Source: Magnetovibrio sp. (lineage in GTDB: Bacteria; Pseudomonadota; Alphaproteobacteria; Rhodospirillales; Magnetovibrionaceae). Taken from it: a stretch of DNA of 64,000 bases. The notes beneath the pieces were generated by a model. The model did no database searches. It was not told the DNA's origin and worked only from the letters and a program-made list of their open reading frames with translations. Shown one piece after another: positions 17,222 through 27,800 of the stretch. Both the position numbers and the translations under genes were made by a program. Each line of letters starts with the position of its first letter. Positions within the stretch are counted from its first letter, which is position 1. Where the stretch lies: contig NZ_DATCTF010000014.1 of NCBI RefSeq assembly GCF_036568125.1, forward strand, positions 1 through 64,000. The letters are read 5' to 3'.

Positions 17222-18535
17222 TTAGGAACGTGAGGAAATCGGCGCGTAATGGCGTTCCGTGTGGCCGGTGAACAATTGACGCGGGCGGCCAATTTTCTGC
17301 GACGGATCCTCGATCATTTCGTTCCATTGCGCCACCCAACCGACCGTGCGCGCCACGGCGAATAGCACCGTGAACATGTCGGTGGGAATGCCCATCGCGC
17401 GGAAGATGATACCGGAATAGAAATCCACGTTCGGGTAAAGCTTCTTTTCCACGAAATACGGGTCTTCCAAGGCGATCTTTTCCAACTCCATGGCCAGCTT
17501 GAGCAGCGGGTCGTTTTCCGCGCCCAATTCCTTAAGCACCTCGTGTGCGGTCTGGCGCATGACCTTGGCGCGCGGGTCGAAGTTCTTGTAGACGCGATGG
17601 CCGAAGCCCATCAGGCGGAAGGCGTCTTCCTTGTCTTTCGCGCGGGCGATGTATTCGGGGATGTGATCGACCGAGCCGATTTCTTCCAACATGGTCAAAA
17701 CCGCCTCGTTGGCGCCGCCGTGCGCAGGGCCCCACAAGCACGAAATGCCCGCGGAAATGCATGCGAACGGATTGGCCCCGGACGATCCCGCCAAACGCAC
17801 CGTCGAGGTCGAGGCGTTTTGTTCGTGATCGGCGTGCAAGATCAAGATCCGGTCCATGGCGCGCGCCAGCACGGGGTTGACTTCGTATTCCTCGCACGGG
17901 TTGGAGAACATCATGTAAAGGAAGTTTTCCGAGTAGTTCAGGTCGTTGCGCGGATAGACGAACGGCATGCCCTGGGAATACCGGTACGCGTTTGCGGCGA
18001 TGGTCGGCATTTTCGCGATCATGCGCGTGGACGCGACGAAGCGGTGCTTGGGATCGGAAATATCGGTGCTGTCGTGATAAAACGCCGCCAACGCGCCGAC
18101 CACGCCGACCATAACGGCCATCGGGTGGCTGTCGCGGCGAAAGCCGTGATAGAAGCTGTGGATCTGTTCGTGCAGCATCGTGTGGTAGGTGATGCGGTGG
18201 TTGAACTTATCTTTTTCTTCCTGGGTCGGCAGTTCGCCGTAGATCAGCAGGTAGCACGTTTCGACATAATCGGAACTCACCGCTAGCTCTTCGATGGGAT
18301 AGCCGCGATACAACAATTGGCCTTTGTCGCCGTCGATGTAGGTGATGCCCGATTGGCAGCTGCCGGTGGAGGTGAAGCCGGGGTCATAGGTAAAGTGACC
18401 CGTCTCGGCGTACAGTCGCCGCACGTCGATCACACGCGGTCCCACGCTGCCTTCCAGCACGGGCAGTTCCCAGCTTTCGCCGGTATCGTTGTTGGTCAGC
18501 GTGAAGGTGTGTTCGATTACATCTTTTTGTTTCAT
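17222..18535 (-). CDS. gltA: Citrate synthase
   Basis: This condenses oxaloacetate and acetyl-CoA to open the TCA cycle. The 437 residues are of the long, Gram-negative hexameric type. A small N-terminal beta domain ([23 protein letters not shown]) precedes the catalytic domain. Active-site stretches include [11 protein letters not shown] and the signature [17 protein letters not shown]. The ATG at 18535 has GAGGAG at ideal spacing, so the longer frame to 18550 is rejected. gltX lies 115 bases upstream on the same strand. Confidence 0.96.
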   Translation of the reverse strand: MKQKDVIEHTFTLTNNDTGESWELPVLEGSVGPRVIDVRRLYAETGHFTYDPGFTSTGSCQSGITYIDGDKGQLLYRGYPIEELAVSSDYVETCYLLIYGELPTQEEKDKFNHRITYHTMLHEQIHSFYHGFRRDSHPMAVMVGVVGALAAFYHDSTDISDPKHRFVASTRMIAKMPTIAANAYRYSQGMPFVYPRNDLNYSENFLYMMFSNPCEEYEVNPVLARAMDRILILHADHEQNASTSTVRLAGSSGANPFACISAGISCLWGPAHGGANEAVLTMLEEIGSVDHIPEYIARAKDKEDAFRLMGFGHRVYKNFDPRAKVMRQTAHEVLKELGAENDPLLKLAMELEKIALEDPYFVEKKLYPNVDFYSGIIFRAMGIPTDMFTVLFAVARTVGWVAQWNEMIEDPSQKIGRPRQLFTGHTERHYAPISSRS

Positions 18536-18650
18536 GGGGCTCCTCACCAATTCTCTTGTCGTCCTGGCCGCGCCTTCGCAACCGGACGGTCGGTTTCCGA
18601 CAGGGGGGATCCTGTCAGTCTGGGCGCTTGTGCGCCTCTTGAAATAGGCT

Positions 18651-20060
18651 TTATGCAGTGCTGCCTAAGGCGTCATCAATACGCCCCAGGGTTTCGTCTT
18701 TACCCAAAATTTCCATGACCTCGAACACGCCGGGCGAGACGTTGGATCCCGTCAGCGCCGCGCGCAAGGGCTGGGCGACTTTGCCCAGTTTCAATTCGGC
18801 CCCTTCGGCGTACGCCTTGGCCTGGTCCTGCAACGGCCCGGAGTGCCAGTCGTCAAATGCGGCCAAAATGTCGCGCATGCGCTGCAACACCTCGCGGCCT
18901 TCGTCGTTGAGCAACGCGATGGCCTTGTCGTTCAACGGGATGGGGTGAGTGCGAGCGTAAAATGAAGCGCTTTCAGTAAGTTCTATGGTGTTCTTCGCGC
19001 GAGCCTTGAGGTCGGTCATGCCGGTCAGAATGCGCTCGGCGGCGTTTTCAGCCACCTTGCCGTCAAGCAATTGGACCACGCCGGGCCAAATCAGTTCAAA
19101 CAAGCGATTGTTTTCGGCTTCACGCATGTAATGGGCGTTGAGGCTGGCCAGTTTATCGGCGTCGAAGCGCGCGGGGGCTTTGCCGACGTCGACGACGTCG
19201 AACCATTCGATGGCTTGCTCGCGCGAAATGATTTCCGCGTCGCCATGGCCCCAGCCCAGGCGCAGCAGGTAATTGTTCACCGCTTCGGGCAGCAGACCCA
19301 TGTCGCGATAGGCCTCGACCCCCAGCGCACCGTGGCGCTTGGACAGCTTTTTGCCGTCCGCGCCGTGCAACAGCGGCATGTGGGCGAAAATCGGCCGTTC
19401 CCAACCCATGGCGTCGTAGATTTGCATCTGGCGGAAGGTGTTGGTCAAATGATCGTCGCCGCGTACCACGTGGGTCACCCCCATGTCATGGTCGTCGACC
19501 ACGACGGCGAGCATGTAGGTGGGCGTGCCGTCGCCGCGCAAAATGACGAAATCGTCGATTTCGGCGTTGGAAACGGTCACTTTTCCTTGGATCAGGTCCT
19601 CAATCACCGTTTCGCCGCTGTGTTCGGCTTTGATGCGCACCACCGGGTCCACGCCCGCGGGCGCTTCGGACGGGTCACGGTCGCGCCACAGGCCGTTGTA
19701 GCGCATCGGCTGACCGGCGGCCTTGGCGGCTTCGCGCATTTCGGTCAGTTCTTCCGGCGTGCAGTAGCACTTGTAGGCTTTGCCTTTGTCGAGAAGTTCC
19801 TGGGCGACCTCGGCATGACGTGCGGCGCGGGAAAATTGCGACACCGCTTCGCCGTCCCAATCCAGTCCCAGCCATTTCAGCCCGGCGGAAATCGCATCGA
19901 CGGCTTCCTGGGTGGAGCGCTGGCGGTCGGTGTCTTCGATGCGCAGCAGGAACTTGCCGCCCATATGTTTGGCGTAGAGGTAATTGAACAACGCCGTGCG
20001 GGCGCCGCCGATGTGCAAAAAGCCCGTGGGAGAGGGCGCAAAACGTGTGACGACGGTCAT
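18651..20060 (-). CDS. gltX: Glutamyl-tRNA synthetase
   Basis: This charges tRNA-Glu. The 469-residue class I synthetase has the HIGH-type motif in [17 protein letters not shown] near the N-terminus and KKLSKRHG for the KMSKS loop, plus an all-helical anticodon-binding C-terminus. Many alphaproteobacteria carry two GltX-type proteins, one of which also mischarges tRNA-Gln; which one this is cannot be told. ATG 20060 gives the standard [13 protein letters not shown] start; a TTG at 20081 is an alternative. Confidence 0.95.
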   Translation of the reverse strand: MTVVTRFAPSPTGFLHIGGARTALFNYLYAKHMGGKFLLRIEDTDRQRSTQEAVDAISAGLKWLGLDWDGEAVSQFSRAARHAEVAQELLDKGKAYKCYCTPEELTEMREAAKAAGQPMRYNGLWRDRDPSEAPAGVDPVVRIKAEHSGETVIEDLIQGKVTVSNAEIDDFVILRGDGTPTYMLAVVVDDHDMGVTHVVRGDDHLTNTFRQMQIYDAMGWERPIFAHMPLLHGADGKKLSKRHGALGVEAYRDMGLLPEAVNNYLLRLGWGHGDAEIISREQAIEWFDVVDVGKAPARFDADKLASLNAHYMREAENNRLFELIWPGVVQLLDGKVAENAAERILTGMTDLKARAKNTIELTESASFYARTHPIPLNDKAIALLNDEGREVLQRMRDILAAFDDWHSGPLQDQAKAYAEGAELKLGKVAQPLRAALTGSNVSPGVFEVMEILGKDETLGRIDDALGSTA

Positions 20061-20112
20061 GATTGCCGTATTTTCTCTCAAATCTAATTTCGTGTAATCT
20101 AAATGCGCTTGG

Positions 20113-20125
20113 CACCAATTTGGTG
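20113..20125. promoter_or_regulatory. Small palindrome between gltX and comEC
   Basis: CACCAATTTGGTG is a perfect 6-bp inverted repeat around one base, in the 172-base divergent region between gltX and comEC. It resembles an operator but no regulator can be named. Confidence 0.2.
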
Positions 20126-20232
20126 TGGTTTAGCACATTCTCTTCGCTATTGCAGCATTTGGCTATGAATTTATCGCTGCAACGGGTTCGCATTCATACG
20201 TTAAATGATCTTCAAAGGACAGAGAAATCCTG

Positions 20233-22377
20233 ATGATGTCGCGCCCGTTCAGATCAGTTTTGCTTGTATACCAAGCCTTTATAGGCGATCGGGAACGCTG
20301 GCCGTTGTGGTTGCCGGTGCTGTTGGGAAGCGGAATCGAGATCTATTTTTCTTTGCCGTCCGAACCACCCTTATGGGCGGGGTGGGCGACGGCGGCGATT
20401 CTGGCGACCATCGCGTGGCGACTCCTGGGCAAGAGCGATGTGTTTTTGCTGTTTCTCGCGTGCGCGGTCGTCTCGCTTGGTGTCGGCGTATCGAGTTTGC
20501 GCACCTGGTGGGTGGCCGCGCCGGTGATAGCGACGGAAACCGGCCCGCTTAGCCTTACCGGACAGGTTCGGCACGTGGAACACTTGGTCAGTGGGCAGCG
20601 CGTGACCCTCATACACCTGAGCGGATCGCGTCTAGCCCCGGCCAGCACACCGCAGGCGGTGCGCGTCAAATTGATGGGCGAACAGCCCCCCTTCGGACCC
20701 GGCGATTGGCTGGAGCTGCGCGCCAACCTGTTGCCGCCGCCGCCGCCGGCGATGCCGGGGGCGTTCGATTTTCAGCGCCAAAGCTATTTTCAGGGTCTAG
20801 GTGGGGTCGGTTTTGCATTCGGCAAGGTCGCGGTTATCGGCGCGGCGCCACACATGGGCATCGACAGCCTGGGCTTCGCGTTTCAGCGTGTGCGCGTCGA
20901 TCTGGCGCGGCGCATCGGCGCGGGATTCGCTGACGAACCAGCCGGGCGCGCCGTGGGCGGGGTCGCCACCGCACTGATGACCGGCGAGCGCGGCGCCATC
21001 CCTGAAACCGTCCTGGACGACATGCGTGCCAGCGGCTTGGCGCATTTGTTGGCGATATCCGGTCTGCATGTCGGCTTGATTGCGGGCATCGTGTTTTTCG
21101 CGCTGCGCGGCGCCCTGGCCCTGATCGCTCCGTTGGCGTTGCGCTATCCGATCAAGAAATGGGCCGCCGTGGGGGCATTGTTCGCGGCGTTCGGTTACGC
21201 GCTGCTGGCCGGTGCGACGGTGCCGACCCAACGCGCCTTTTTGATGATCGCGTTGGTGTTGCTGGCTGTGCTGTTCGATCGCCGCGCCGTGTCCATGCGC
21301 TTGGTGGCGTGGGCGGCGATGGCGATTTTACTGCTGAGCCCGGAAAGCCTGCTGGGGGCGAGCTTTCAGATGTCGTTTTCCGCCGTGGTTGCGCTGGTCG
21401 CGGTCTACGAATACCTCAGGCGCAAAGGCGTGTTCGACACGCCCCCGCAAACCTGGAGTGGCAAAGTCGGGCGCTACGTCGCGGGCGTGGCGCTGACCAC
21501 CGCCGTCGCCGGGGTGGCGACCGGAGTATTTGCGGCCTATCACTTCAACCGGGTGGCGGATTTCAGTTTGGCGGCCAATTTGATCGCGGTGCCGGTTACG
21601 GCGTTGTGGATCATGCCGTGGGCGGTCGTGGCGTATGCATTGATGCCGTTTGGCCTGGAATATCTAGCCTTGGCGCCGATGGGATGGGGGATCGAGGCCG
21701 TAATCGCCACGGCCCGCGAAGTCGCCCATTGGCCCGGCGCGGTTACGGACATCGCGGCGTTTTCCGTGTGGGGGCTCGTGTGGGTGGCGGTGGGTGGGCT
21801 GTGGTTGGCGTTGTGGCAAAGGCCTTGGCGCTTGTGGGGGGCGCCGGTGGCGGTCTTGGGGCTGCTCGGCGTGCTTGGCGGCCCGTCCGCGCCGGATGTG
21901 TTGATCCATCCGGACGGTAAGCTTGCGGCAGTGCGCACGGGGGCGGGCGATTACAGCGTCTCGACCCTGACGGCGGCGAAGTTTGAGCGCGATGTGTGGT
22001 TGCGTCGCGCCGGGCTGAGCGCCAAGCCCCGCCGTTGGCGCGATCCGGATACCGACCCGCAGCAACTGCGTTGCGACGCTCTAGGCTGTTTATACCGCAC
22101 GGCGGGACGCAGCGTGGCGTTCACCCGTGCGCCGGAAGCGCTGAACGAGGACTGTTGGCGCGCCGACGTGCTGGTCGCGGCCATGGCGTTGAACCCGGCT
22201 GCACAAGACAGATGTCGCGTCGCCACCCGTCTGATCACGGCTGAAGATTTACAACGCGGGGGAACCCATGCCATTTGGCTGGGGGATGGGAAGGGGGGCG
22301 ATAGCGGCCCGGTGCACATCGAAACGGTGAACGGTCAACGCGGTGATCGCCCTTGGGTGATCAAGGCCAAAAAGTAA
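20233..22377 (+). CDS. ComEC/Rec2-family membrane channel for DNA uptake
   Basis: This is probably the inner-membrane channel for transformation DNA. The 714 residues include an N-terminal DUF4131-like region (about 30-210), then a polytopic Competence domain (about 245-540) with GERGAIPETVLDDMRASGLAHLLAISGLHVGLIAG. The C-terminal 170 residues take the place of the usual metallo-beta-lactamase domain but lack a visible HxHxDH motif, so nuclease activity is doubtful. Short or degenerate C-termini are seen in alphaproteobacterial members. It is divergent from gltX and convergent with lexA. Other competence genes are not in the window. Confidence 0.88.
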   Translation: MMSRPFRSVLLVYQAFIGDRERWPLWLPVLLGSGIEIYFSLPSEPPLWAGWATAAILATIAWRLLGKSDVFLLFLACAVVSLGVGVSSLRTWWVAAPVIATETGPLSLTGQVRHVEHLVSGQRVTLIHLSGSRLAPASTPQAVRVKLMGEQPPFGPGDWLELRANLLPPPPPAMPGAFDFQRQSYFQGLGGVGFAFGKVAVIGAAPHMGIDSLGFAFQRVRVDLARRIGAGFADEPAGRAVGGVATALMTGERGAIPETVLDDMRASGLAHLLAISGLHVGLIAGIVFFALRGALALIAPLALRYPIKKWAAVGALFAAFGYALLAGATVPTQRAFLMIALVLLAVLFDRRAVSMRLVAWAAMAILLLSPESLLGASFQMSFSAVVALVAVYEYLRRKGVFDTPPQTWSGKVGRYVAGVALTTAVAGVATGVFAAYHFNRVADFSLAANLIAVPVTALWIMPWAVVAYALMPFGLEYLALAPMGWGIEAVIATAREVAHWPGAVTDIAAFSVWGLVWVAVGGLWLALWQRPWRLWGAPVAVLGLLGVLGGPSAPDVLIHPDGKLAAVRTGAGDYSVSTLTAAKFERDVWLRRAGLSAKPRRWRDPDTDPQQLRCDALGCLYRTAGRSVAFTRAPEALNEDCWRADVLVAAMALNPAAQDRCRVATRLITAEDLQRGGTHAIWLGDGKGGDSGPVHIETVNGQRGDRPWVIKAKK

Positions 22378-22386
22378 GCCAAATCC

Positions 22387-23109
22387 TCAATATTTGCGCA
22401 GCAGGCCCACCAAGCGGCCTTGGACCTGCACGCGGTCGGGGCCGAAAATACGGGTTTCGTAGTCTTTGTTGGCCGGTTCCAAGGCGACCTTGTCGCCTTT
22501 TTTGTGGATGTATTTGAGGGTCGCTTCCTCGTTGTCGACCAAGGCGACGACGATCGCGCCGTTTTCGGTGCGTTCGGTCTTTTGGATGATCACCGTGTCG
22601 CCGTCGAAAATGCCCGCGTCGATCATCGAATCACCGTCGACTTCCAGGCAATAGTGATCGCCACCGCCAAGCATGCTCGGCGGCACTTCGATGAACGAGG
22701 TGGGATCGGAAATCGCTTCGATCGGCGTGCCCGCAGCGATGCGGCCCAAAAATGGTAGTTCCACGCCGCTATCGGGCGCGGTGTGGGCGGGGGTCGGCTT
22801 GGCGCCGAATTCACCCTTGACCACGTTGGCCATGTGCGACGGCGTTTCGGATGTGGAGGCTTGTTCGCGTTGGTTTTCACGGTCGCGCTCGACGTTTTCC
22901 GGCATCTTGAGGACTTCAAGCGCGCGGGCGCGATGGGGCAGGCGACGGATGAAGCCACGTTCTTCCAAACCGCTGATGAGGCGGTGAATGCCCGATTTGG
23001 ACTTTAGACCCAAGGCATTTTTCATTTCTTCGAACGACGGCGGCACTCCGGCTTCGTTGATGCGCGCTTCGATCAAAAGCAGAAGTTCGTACTGTTTGGT
23101 TGTCAGCAT
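22387..23109 (-). CDS. lexA: LexA repressor
   Basis: This SOS repressor self-cleaves when RecA is activated. The 240 residues have a winged helix N-terminus ([17 protein letters not shown], then [20 protein letters not shown]). The C-terminal protease shows the scissile Ala-Gly at about 126-127 (RIAAGTP), nucleophile Ser161 (GDSM) and Lys199 (ATLKY). ATG 23109 has AGGTGA at ideal spacing, so the 20-residue upstream extension is rejected. An alphaproteobacterial LexA box lies about 95 bases upstream, consistent with autorepression. Confidence 0.96.
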   Translation of the reverse strand: MLTTKQYELLLLIEARINEAGVPPSFEEMKNALGLKSKSGIHRLISGLEERGFIRRLPHRARALEVLKMPENVERDRENQREQASTSETPSHMANVVKGEFGAKPTPAHTAPDSGVELPFLGRIAAGTPIEAISDPTSFIEVPPSMLGGGDHYCLEVDGDSMIDAGIFDGDTVIIQKTERTENGAIVVALVDNEEATLKYIHKKGDKVALEPANKDYETRIFGPDRVQVQGRLVGLLRKY

Positions 23110-23202
23110 GGCGTCACCTGCATCCGCATGAAAAATGAAGTCCTTGGTGCGTATGGCGTTGGTGTTCAAATGATAAAGAACAAAACAAAAACACGCATTT
23201 AT

Positions 23203-23217
23203 GTTCTACTTTGGTTC
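23203..23217. promoter_or_regulatory. lexA: Alphaproteobacterial LexA (SOS) box
   Basis: GTTCTACTTTGGTTC is an exact GTTC-N7-GTTC direct repeat, the known alphaproteobacterial LexA site. It lies between lexA (reverse) and a small lipoprotein gene (forward, start 23302), so it could control both. Only repression of lexA is expected from precedent. Confidence 0.8.
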
Positions 23218-23301
23218 CATTGTGCGGTCAAGGGCTCAATTGGAAAAAAATGTCTCGGATTCTGAGTTGCTTGCCATCGATGTGAAGGCACATAATGCGT
23301 C

Positions 23302-23718
23302 ATGGCTCAGAAACGCTTCATGTTCGGTGGGCTTGGTGCCCTGTTTACGGTTCTGGTGCTGGCATCGTGCGACGCCGAGCCGCCCGCCATCGAGCCGGAA
23401 GTGGAGCATTGCGCCATCACTGCGGGGCGCGCGACGCAAACGTATGGCGACATCACCATCGTGCGCATGCGGCATTGGACCTTGGAAGACGTGCGCGGGG
23501 TGCAGTTGCGGTTCGAATACCCGCCCGATTATGAAGAATTCCGCTTCGGCAACATTTTGTGCACCTATGCGTTTCCCTTAGACATTCGCTCAGATCTCAA
23601 GCGCATCGTCAAAGCCCAGTCGGTTTACTTCAAGGGACGTTATCTGTCTGAAAGTGAACTGCATTTTCTCAACACATCGCCATTTCGGCCGCAGCCAAAA
23701 TTTAAGCTTACACCGTAA
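23302..23718 (+). CDS. Small predicted lipoprotein of unknown function
   Basis: This 138-residue product starts with a lipoprotein signal: a hydrophobic stretch to LVLASC, with the lipobox Cys at about residue 23. The mature part is short, with two further Cys residues (HCAITAG and ILCTY) that could pair in the periplasm. I do not recognise the family. It is divergent from lexA with a LexA box between them, and its end is eight bases from the convergent acetyltransferase gene. Confidence 0.7.
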   Translation: MAQKRFMFGGLGALFTVLVLASCDAEPPAIEPEVEHCAITAGRATQTYGDITIVRMRHWTLEDVRGVQLRFEYPPDYEEFRFGNILCTYAFPLDIRSDLKRIVKAQSVYFKGRYLSESELHFLNTSPFRPQPKFKLTP

Positions 23719-23726
23719 GCCTTATT

Positions 23727-24236
23727 TCAGATGTCGAGGCAAAATGCATCCGGGTATATGACAAAACCGGAGAAATCGTCAAAAACGCCCTGTTTTAGGG
23801 TCAAAACCATCGAAAATGGGCCTGAAAATGGGCTTTTCAAACATTCGGCGATTTGGGCGCTGAACCCAAAACGCGGATAAAACCGTTCATGACCCACGAC
23901 AACGACCGCTTCGATGCCGTTTTCACGACATTTTTCAAGACCTTGACGTACAAGTTCAGATCCGATGCCGAGTCGCTGGTGGGTCGGAGCTACCGCCATG
24001 GGGGCAAGGGCTGCTGCGCGAATGGACCTCTTGTGGTCGTCAGAGGTCACCTCAAGCTCTGAAAACAGGATGTGACCGACGATTTCGCCATATTCTTCCG
24101 CCACAAGCGCGGTTATCACCAAATCAGCCTCGCGCAGGCGATCGATCAATTCAGACTCGTCCGTGCCGCCGAACGCGGCGTCATTCACGGCGCGAATGCC
24201 CTCAAAGTCGTCCGGTTGCTCTTCGCGGATGCGCAT
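23727..24236 (-). CDS. GNAT-family N-acetyltransferase
   Basis: This 169-residue protein resembles the YhbS group of GNAT acetyltransferases. The acetyl-CoA binding motif is visible as APTHQRLGIGSELVRQGLEKCRE (Q/R-x-x-G-x-G/A pattern). It also has GHERFYPRFGF, typical of this subgroup. The substrate is unknown. Its ATG overlaps the moeA stop as TGATG, so it is probably the last gene of the trpGDC-moaC-moeA transcript, with no obvious functional link. Confidence 0.85.
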   Translation of the reverse strand: MRIREEQPDDFEGIRAVNDAAFGGTDESELIDRLREADLVITALVAEEYGEIVGHILFSELEVTSDDHKRSIRAAALAPMAVAPTHQRLGIGSELVRQGLEKCRENGIEAVVVVGHERFYPRFGFSAQIAECLKSPFSGPFSMVLTLKQGVFDDFSGFVIYPDAFCLDI

Positions 24237-25450
24237 CACAGCGATATGCGGCCGGTGCGAAGCGGGACAATCTCGACAATCTCACCGGCCTTGCGCGCCG
24301 GGTCATGGGGCGGGCGGATCACCAAACAGTCGGCCTCGGCGAATTTGGCGAGCATGGCGCTGTCTTGCTTGGAAAACACGGTCGCGACGCGCTCGCCGTT
24401 CTCATCCGTGGACAAGGTCGCGCGGCTGTATTCCTGGCGCTGGTCGTTTTCGCCGACATCGTGGGCTAACTTGGCGGTGTCGGGATGGGTGTTCTCGGCC
24501 TTCATCCCCAGCATCGCTTCGATCGCGGGGCGCAAGAACACGGCGCTGCTGGCGCCAACGCTGACCGGGTTGCCGGGCATGCCCATCACCGGGGTGCCGT
24601 CCAGAAGGCCAAAGATAACCGGCTTGCCAGGACGCATCGCGACCTTGGAGAAGAACAGCTTCATGCCTTCGTTGCCAAGCACCTGGGCCACCAAATCATA
24701 ATCACCGACAGAAGCGCCACCGATGGTGATCAGCATGTCGGCTTGCTTGGCCGATTGCACCAAACGGGTGAGAGAGGCCATATCGTCGCGTGCAATCCCG
24801 AGGTCCAGCGGCTCACCACCGAAGGCCTTCACGGTCGCCGACAGCATCACCGAATTGGAACTGATGATTTGATTGTCGCCCAAGTCATCGCCGGGCATCA
24901 CCACTTCGTTGCCGGTGGCGATGATCGCGATGCGCGGTTTGCGCCGCACCTGCACCCATGGCACGTTCGCCGCGGCCGCCAAGCCAATGTCGCGTGCCGT
25001 CATCACGCGACCGGCCTGGATCAACACTTCACCGGCTTTGAAATCCAGCCCCGCCGGGCGGATGAAACGCCCGGCGGGCGCCGTTTCCAGGACCTTGACC
25101 GTATCGCCTTCGCGTTTGGTGTCTTCTTGAATGATGATGGTGTCTGCGCCGCGCGGCATCGGCGCGCCGGTGAAGATGCGCACCGCTTGCCCTATGCCGA
25201 CCTCACCGTCGTAGCACCCGCCTGCCGGGCTTTCGCCGATGACGTTCAAGTCGACCGGCACCGTCGCGACATCGGCCTGGCGCACCGCGTAGGCATCCAT
25301 GGCCGACACGTCCGCCCACGGCTGGGTCAGGCGCGCGATGATGTCTACGGCCAGAACCCGGCCCAAGGCATCGGGCAGGGCGACTTGTTCGGCGCATGTC
25401 TCGTTGACGTTGGCGATGACCTGGGACAGCGCTTCGGCGACGGAAATCAT
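24236..25450 (-). CDS. moeA: Molybdopterin molybdenumtransferase
   Basis: This inserts molybdenum into adenylylated molybdopterin to give active cofactor. The 404 residues show PWADVSAMDAYAV near the start, TGAPMPRGADTII, the central IIATGNEVVMPGD, a nucleotide-binding TIGGASVGDYD, and GMPGNPVSVGASS. ATG 25450 is chosen because AAAGGA precedes it at nine bases; the longer frame to 25495 runs into the moaC end. It follows moaC after 13 bases. Confidence 0.95.
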   Translation of the reverse strand: MISVAEALSQVIANVNETCAEQVALPDALGRVLAVDIIARLTQPWADVSAMDAYAVRQADVATVPVDLNVIGESPAGGCYDGEVGIGQAVRIFTGAPMPRGADTIIIQEDTKREGDTVKVLETAPAGRFIRPAGLDFKAGEVLIQAGRVMTARDIGLAAAANVPWVQVRRKPRIAIIATGNEVVMPGDDLGDNQIISSNSVMLSATVKAFGGEPLDLGIARDDMASLTRLVQSAKQADMLITIGGASVGDYDLVAQVLGNEGMKLFFSKVAMRPGKPVIFGLLDGTPVMGMPGNPVSVGASSAVFLRPAIEAMLGMKAENTHPDTAKLAHDVGENDQRQEYSRATLSTDENGERVATVFSKQDSAMLAKFAEADCLVIRPPHDPARKAGEIVEIVPLRTGRISL

Positions 25451-25463
25451 CTCATTCGGTCCT

Positions 25464-25940
25464 TTAATCGGCTGTGAATTCGCCGGATTTTCCACCGGCC
25501 TTGTGCACCAAGCGGATGTCGGTGATGTGCATGGCTTTGTCGACCGCTTTGCACATGTCGTAGACCGTCAACGCCGCCACCGACACGGCCGTCAGCGCTT
25601 CCATTTCCACCCCGGTCTTGCCGCTGAGCTTGCAGGTCGCTTCGATGTCCACCGCATTTCGCGCCGGATCGCAGCTCAGATGCACTTTGACCGAGGTCAG
25701 CATCAGGGGATGGCACAGCGGGATCAGGTCGGGGGTGCGTTTCGCGCCCATGATGCCCGCCAACTGCGCCACCGACAGCACGTCGCCTTTTTTAAAGCCG
25801 CGCTCTTGGATTTTTGCCAATGTTTCCGCCGCCATCAACACGGTGCCCTTGGCGGTTGCGGAGCGTTCCGTGACGTCCTTGTCGCCGACGTCGACCATGC
25901 GGGCGTTGCCCTCAGCATCCATGTGGGTGAAGTCAGACAT
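25464..25940 (-). CDS. moaC: Cyclic pyranopterin monophosphate synthase
   Basis: This acts after MoaA to make cPMP, the first stable molybdopterin precursor. The 158 residues include [18 protein letters not shown], the signature [16 protein letters not shown], and [23 protein letters not shown] with catalytic Lys and acidic residues. It overlaps trpC by eight bases and precedes moeA, forming a mixed tryptophan-molybdopterin operon found in many relatives. moaA is not in the window. Confidence 0.96.
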   Translation of the reverse strand: MSDFTHMDAEGNARMVDVGDKDVTERSATAKGTVLMAAETLAKIQERGFKKGDVLSVAQLAGIMGAKRTPDLIPLCHPLMLTSVKVHLSCDPARNAVDIEATCKLSGKTGVEMEALTAVSVAALTVYDMCKAVDKAMHITDIRLVHKAGGKSGEFTAD

Positions 25941-26739
25941 CTGCAGGTTCCTTGGTGAGAATGGCGCGGGTCGCGGCTTCGACGTCGTCTTGGCGCATCA
26001 GGCTTTCGCCGATGAGGAAGCAGCTTGCCCCGACCTTGGACATGCGCGCCAGGTCGGCGGGCGTGTTGAGGCCGCTTTCCGACACCAGCAAGCGGCCTTG
26101 CGGCACCATCGCGGCGAGCGCTTCGGTGGTGGCGAGGTCCGTGACCATGGTCTTGAGGTTGCGGTTGTTGACGCCGATCAGCTCGGTCTTGAGCTTCAGC
26201 GCACGTTCCATTTCCTCGGCGTTGTGGACTTCGACCAAAACGTCCATGCCGAACTCTTCGGCGACGCTTTCCAATTCGGCCGCTTGCGCGTCGCTGAGCG
26301 ACGCCATGATCAACAAGATGCAGTCCGCGCCAAAGCCGCGCGATTCGATCACTTGGTAGGGATCGAGCATGAAATCCTTGCGCAAGACCGGCAGCTTAAC
26401 GGCGTTTTTGACCGCCACCAGATATTCGTCCGCGCCTTGGAAATAGCGCTCGTCGGTTAACACCGACAAACATGTCGCCCCGGCGCGCTGATAGGCCTTG
26501 GCCAGCTTGGGCGGGTTGAAGTCTTCACGGATCAAACCCTTAGAGGGCGAGGCTTTCTTAATTTCGGCGATCAGGCCGTAGCGGCCATCGGCCACTGCGG
26601 TTTTGAGCGCCTTGATGAAGCCGCGCGGCGATTCAGCCATGTGCGCCATGTTTTCCACGTCGCCGATGGAACGGATGGCCTTCATGTTGGAAACATGATT
26701 GCGCTTGTAAGCGTTAATTTTCTTGAGAATGTCGGACAT
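25933..26739 (-). CDS. trpC: Indole-3-glycerol phosphate synthase
   Basis: This closes the indole ring from CdRP in tryptophan synthesis. The 268-residue TIM barrel shows [19 protein letters not shown], the catalytic [23 protein letters not shown] and [13 protein letters not shown]. It is the stand-alone TrpC type without a fused TrpF. Its ATG overlaps the trpD stop (TGATG). Confidence 0.96.
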   Translation of the reverse strand: MSDILKKINAYKRNHVSNMKAIRSIGDVENMAHMAESPRGFIKALKTAVADGRYGLIAEIKKASPSKGLIREDFNPPKLAKAYQRAGATCLSVLTDERYFQGADEYLVAVKNAVKLPVLRKDFMLDPYQVIESRGFGADCILLIMASLSDAQAAELESVAEEFGMDVLVEVHNAEEMERALKLKTELIGVNNRNLKTMVTDLATTEALAAMVPQGRLLVSESGLNTPADLARMSKVGASCFLIGESLMRQDDVEAATRAILTKEPADV

Positions 26740-27800
26740 CAGCCGCCCACCTCGTCGGTCATCGCCTCGGCATCGGCGTCGTTGGTGATGTTGATCAGGT
26801 TTTCCAGCGTTTCCAAAGCCTTGCCCGCATCCAGCGTCTGAGCCGCCTGGGCCGCGCCGTCTTTGAGGTCTTCGGCTTTGCCCGCGACCAACAACGCGGC
26901 GGCGGTGTTGAGCACCACGCAGTCGCGAAACGCGCCTTTTTCGCCTTGCAGCATTGCTTTCATGGCTTCGGCGTTTTCTTCCGGCGTGCCGCCTTTTAGG
27001 TCTTCGGGCTTGGCGAGGGCGATCCCGGCATCAGTTGGACTGATTTCGAACTCACTCAGTTCACCGTCTTTGATTTGCGCCACGTAGGTCGGCCCGGTGG
27101 TGGTGATTTCATCCAAGCCGTCGGAACCGTGCACCACCCAGGCCATCTCGGCACCCAGATTGGCGAGCGTTTGCGCCATCGGTTTGATCCACTGGCGGCT
27201 GAACGCGCCGGTCAGCTGGCGCTTGACGCTTGCGGGGTTGGACAGCGGGCCGAGGATGTTGAAGATGGTGCGCACGCCCATTTCGATGCGTGCGGGCATC
27301 ACAAATTTCATCGCCGCGTGGTGACGCGGGGCCAGCAAAAAGCCGATGTTGGCTTCCCAAATGGAACGCTTAACCAGTTCCATGTCGCATTCGAGGTTTA
27401 CGCCCAAGGCGCTGAGCACATCGGCGGTGCCTGATTTGCTGGAAAGCGCGCGGTTGCCATGCTTGGCGACGGGCACGCCGCACGCCGCCGTCAACAGCGC
27501 CGCGCCGGTGGAGATGTTGTAGGTGCCCGACGCATCGCCGCCGGTGCCGACGATGTCGATGGCGTCATGGGGGGCCGCGATCTTGTGCATTTTGGCGCGC
27601 ATGGTTTTGACCGCGCCGGTGATTTCGTCGACGGTTTCGCCGCGCACCCTGAGCGCCATCAAAAAGCCCGCGATCTGCGCCGTGGTGGCGTCGCCGGACA
27701 TGATGATGCCAAAGGCGTCTTCAGCCTCACTGGCGCTCAACGCTTTGCCGTCCGCGACTTGGTTGAGGATCGGTTTGAGGGCGCTCGGGATGTCGTTCAT
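26739..27800 (-). CDS. trpD: Anthranilate phosphoribosyltransferase
   Basis: This transfers phosphoribose from PRPP to anthranilate. The 353 residues have the glycine-rich [38 protein letters not shown] and [10 protein letters not shown] motifs of the family. The ATG at 27800 overlaps the trpG stop as ATGA; the longer frame reaching 28226 is a shadow of trpG. It is translationally coupled on both sides. Confidence 0.96.
   Translation of the reverse strand: MNDIPSALKPILNQVADGKALSASEAEDAFGIIMSGDATTAQIAGFLMALRVRGETVDEITGAVKTMRAKMHKIAAPHDAIDIVGTGGDASGTYNISTGAALLTAACGVPVAKHGNRALSSKSGTADVLSALGVNLECDMELVKRSIWEANIGFLLAPRHHAAMKFVMPARIEMGVRTIFNILGPLSNPASVKRQLTGAFSRQWIKPMAQTLANLGAEMAWVVHGSDGLDEITTTGPTYVAQIKDGELSEFEISPTDAGIALAKPEDLKGGTPEENAEAMKAMLQGEKGAFRDCVVLNTAAALLVAGKAEDLKDGAAQAAQTLDAGKALETLENLINITNDADAEAMTDEVGG

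Noticed and set aside
18599-18618. GACAGG/CCTGTC repeat between gltA and gltX
   Set aside because: A short hairpin without a T-tract on the reverse strand; not convincing as a terminator.
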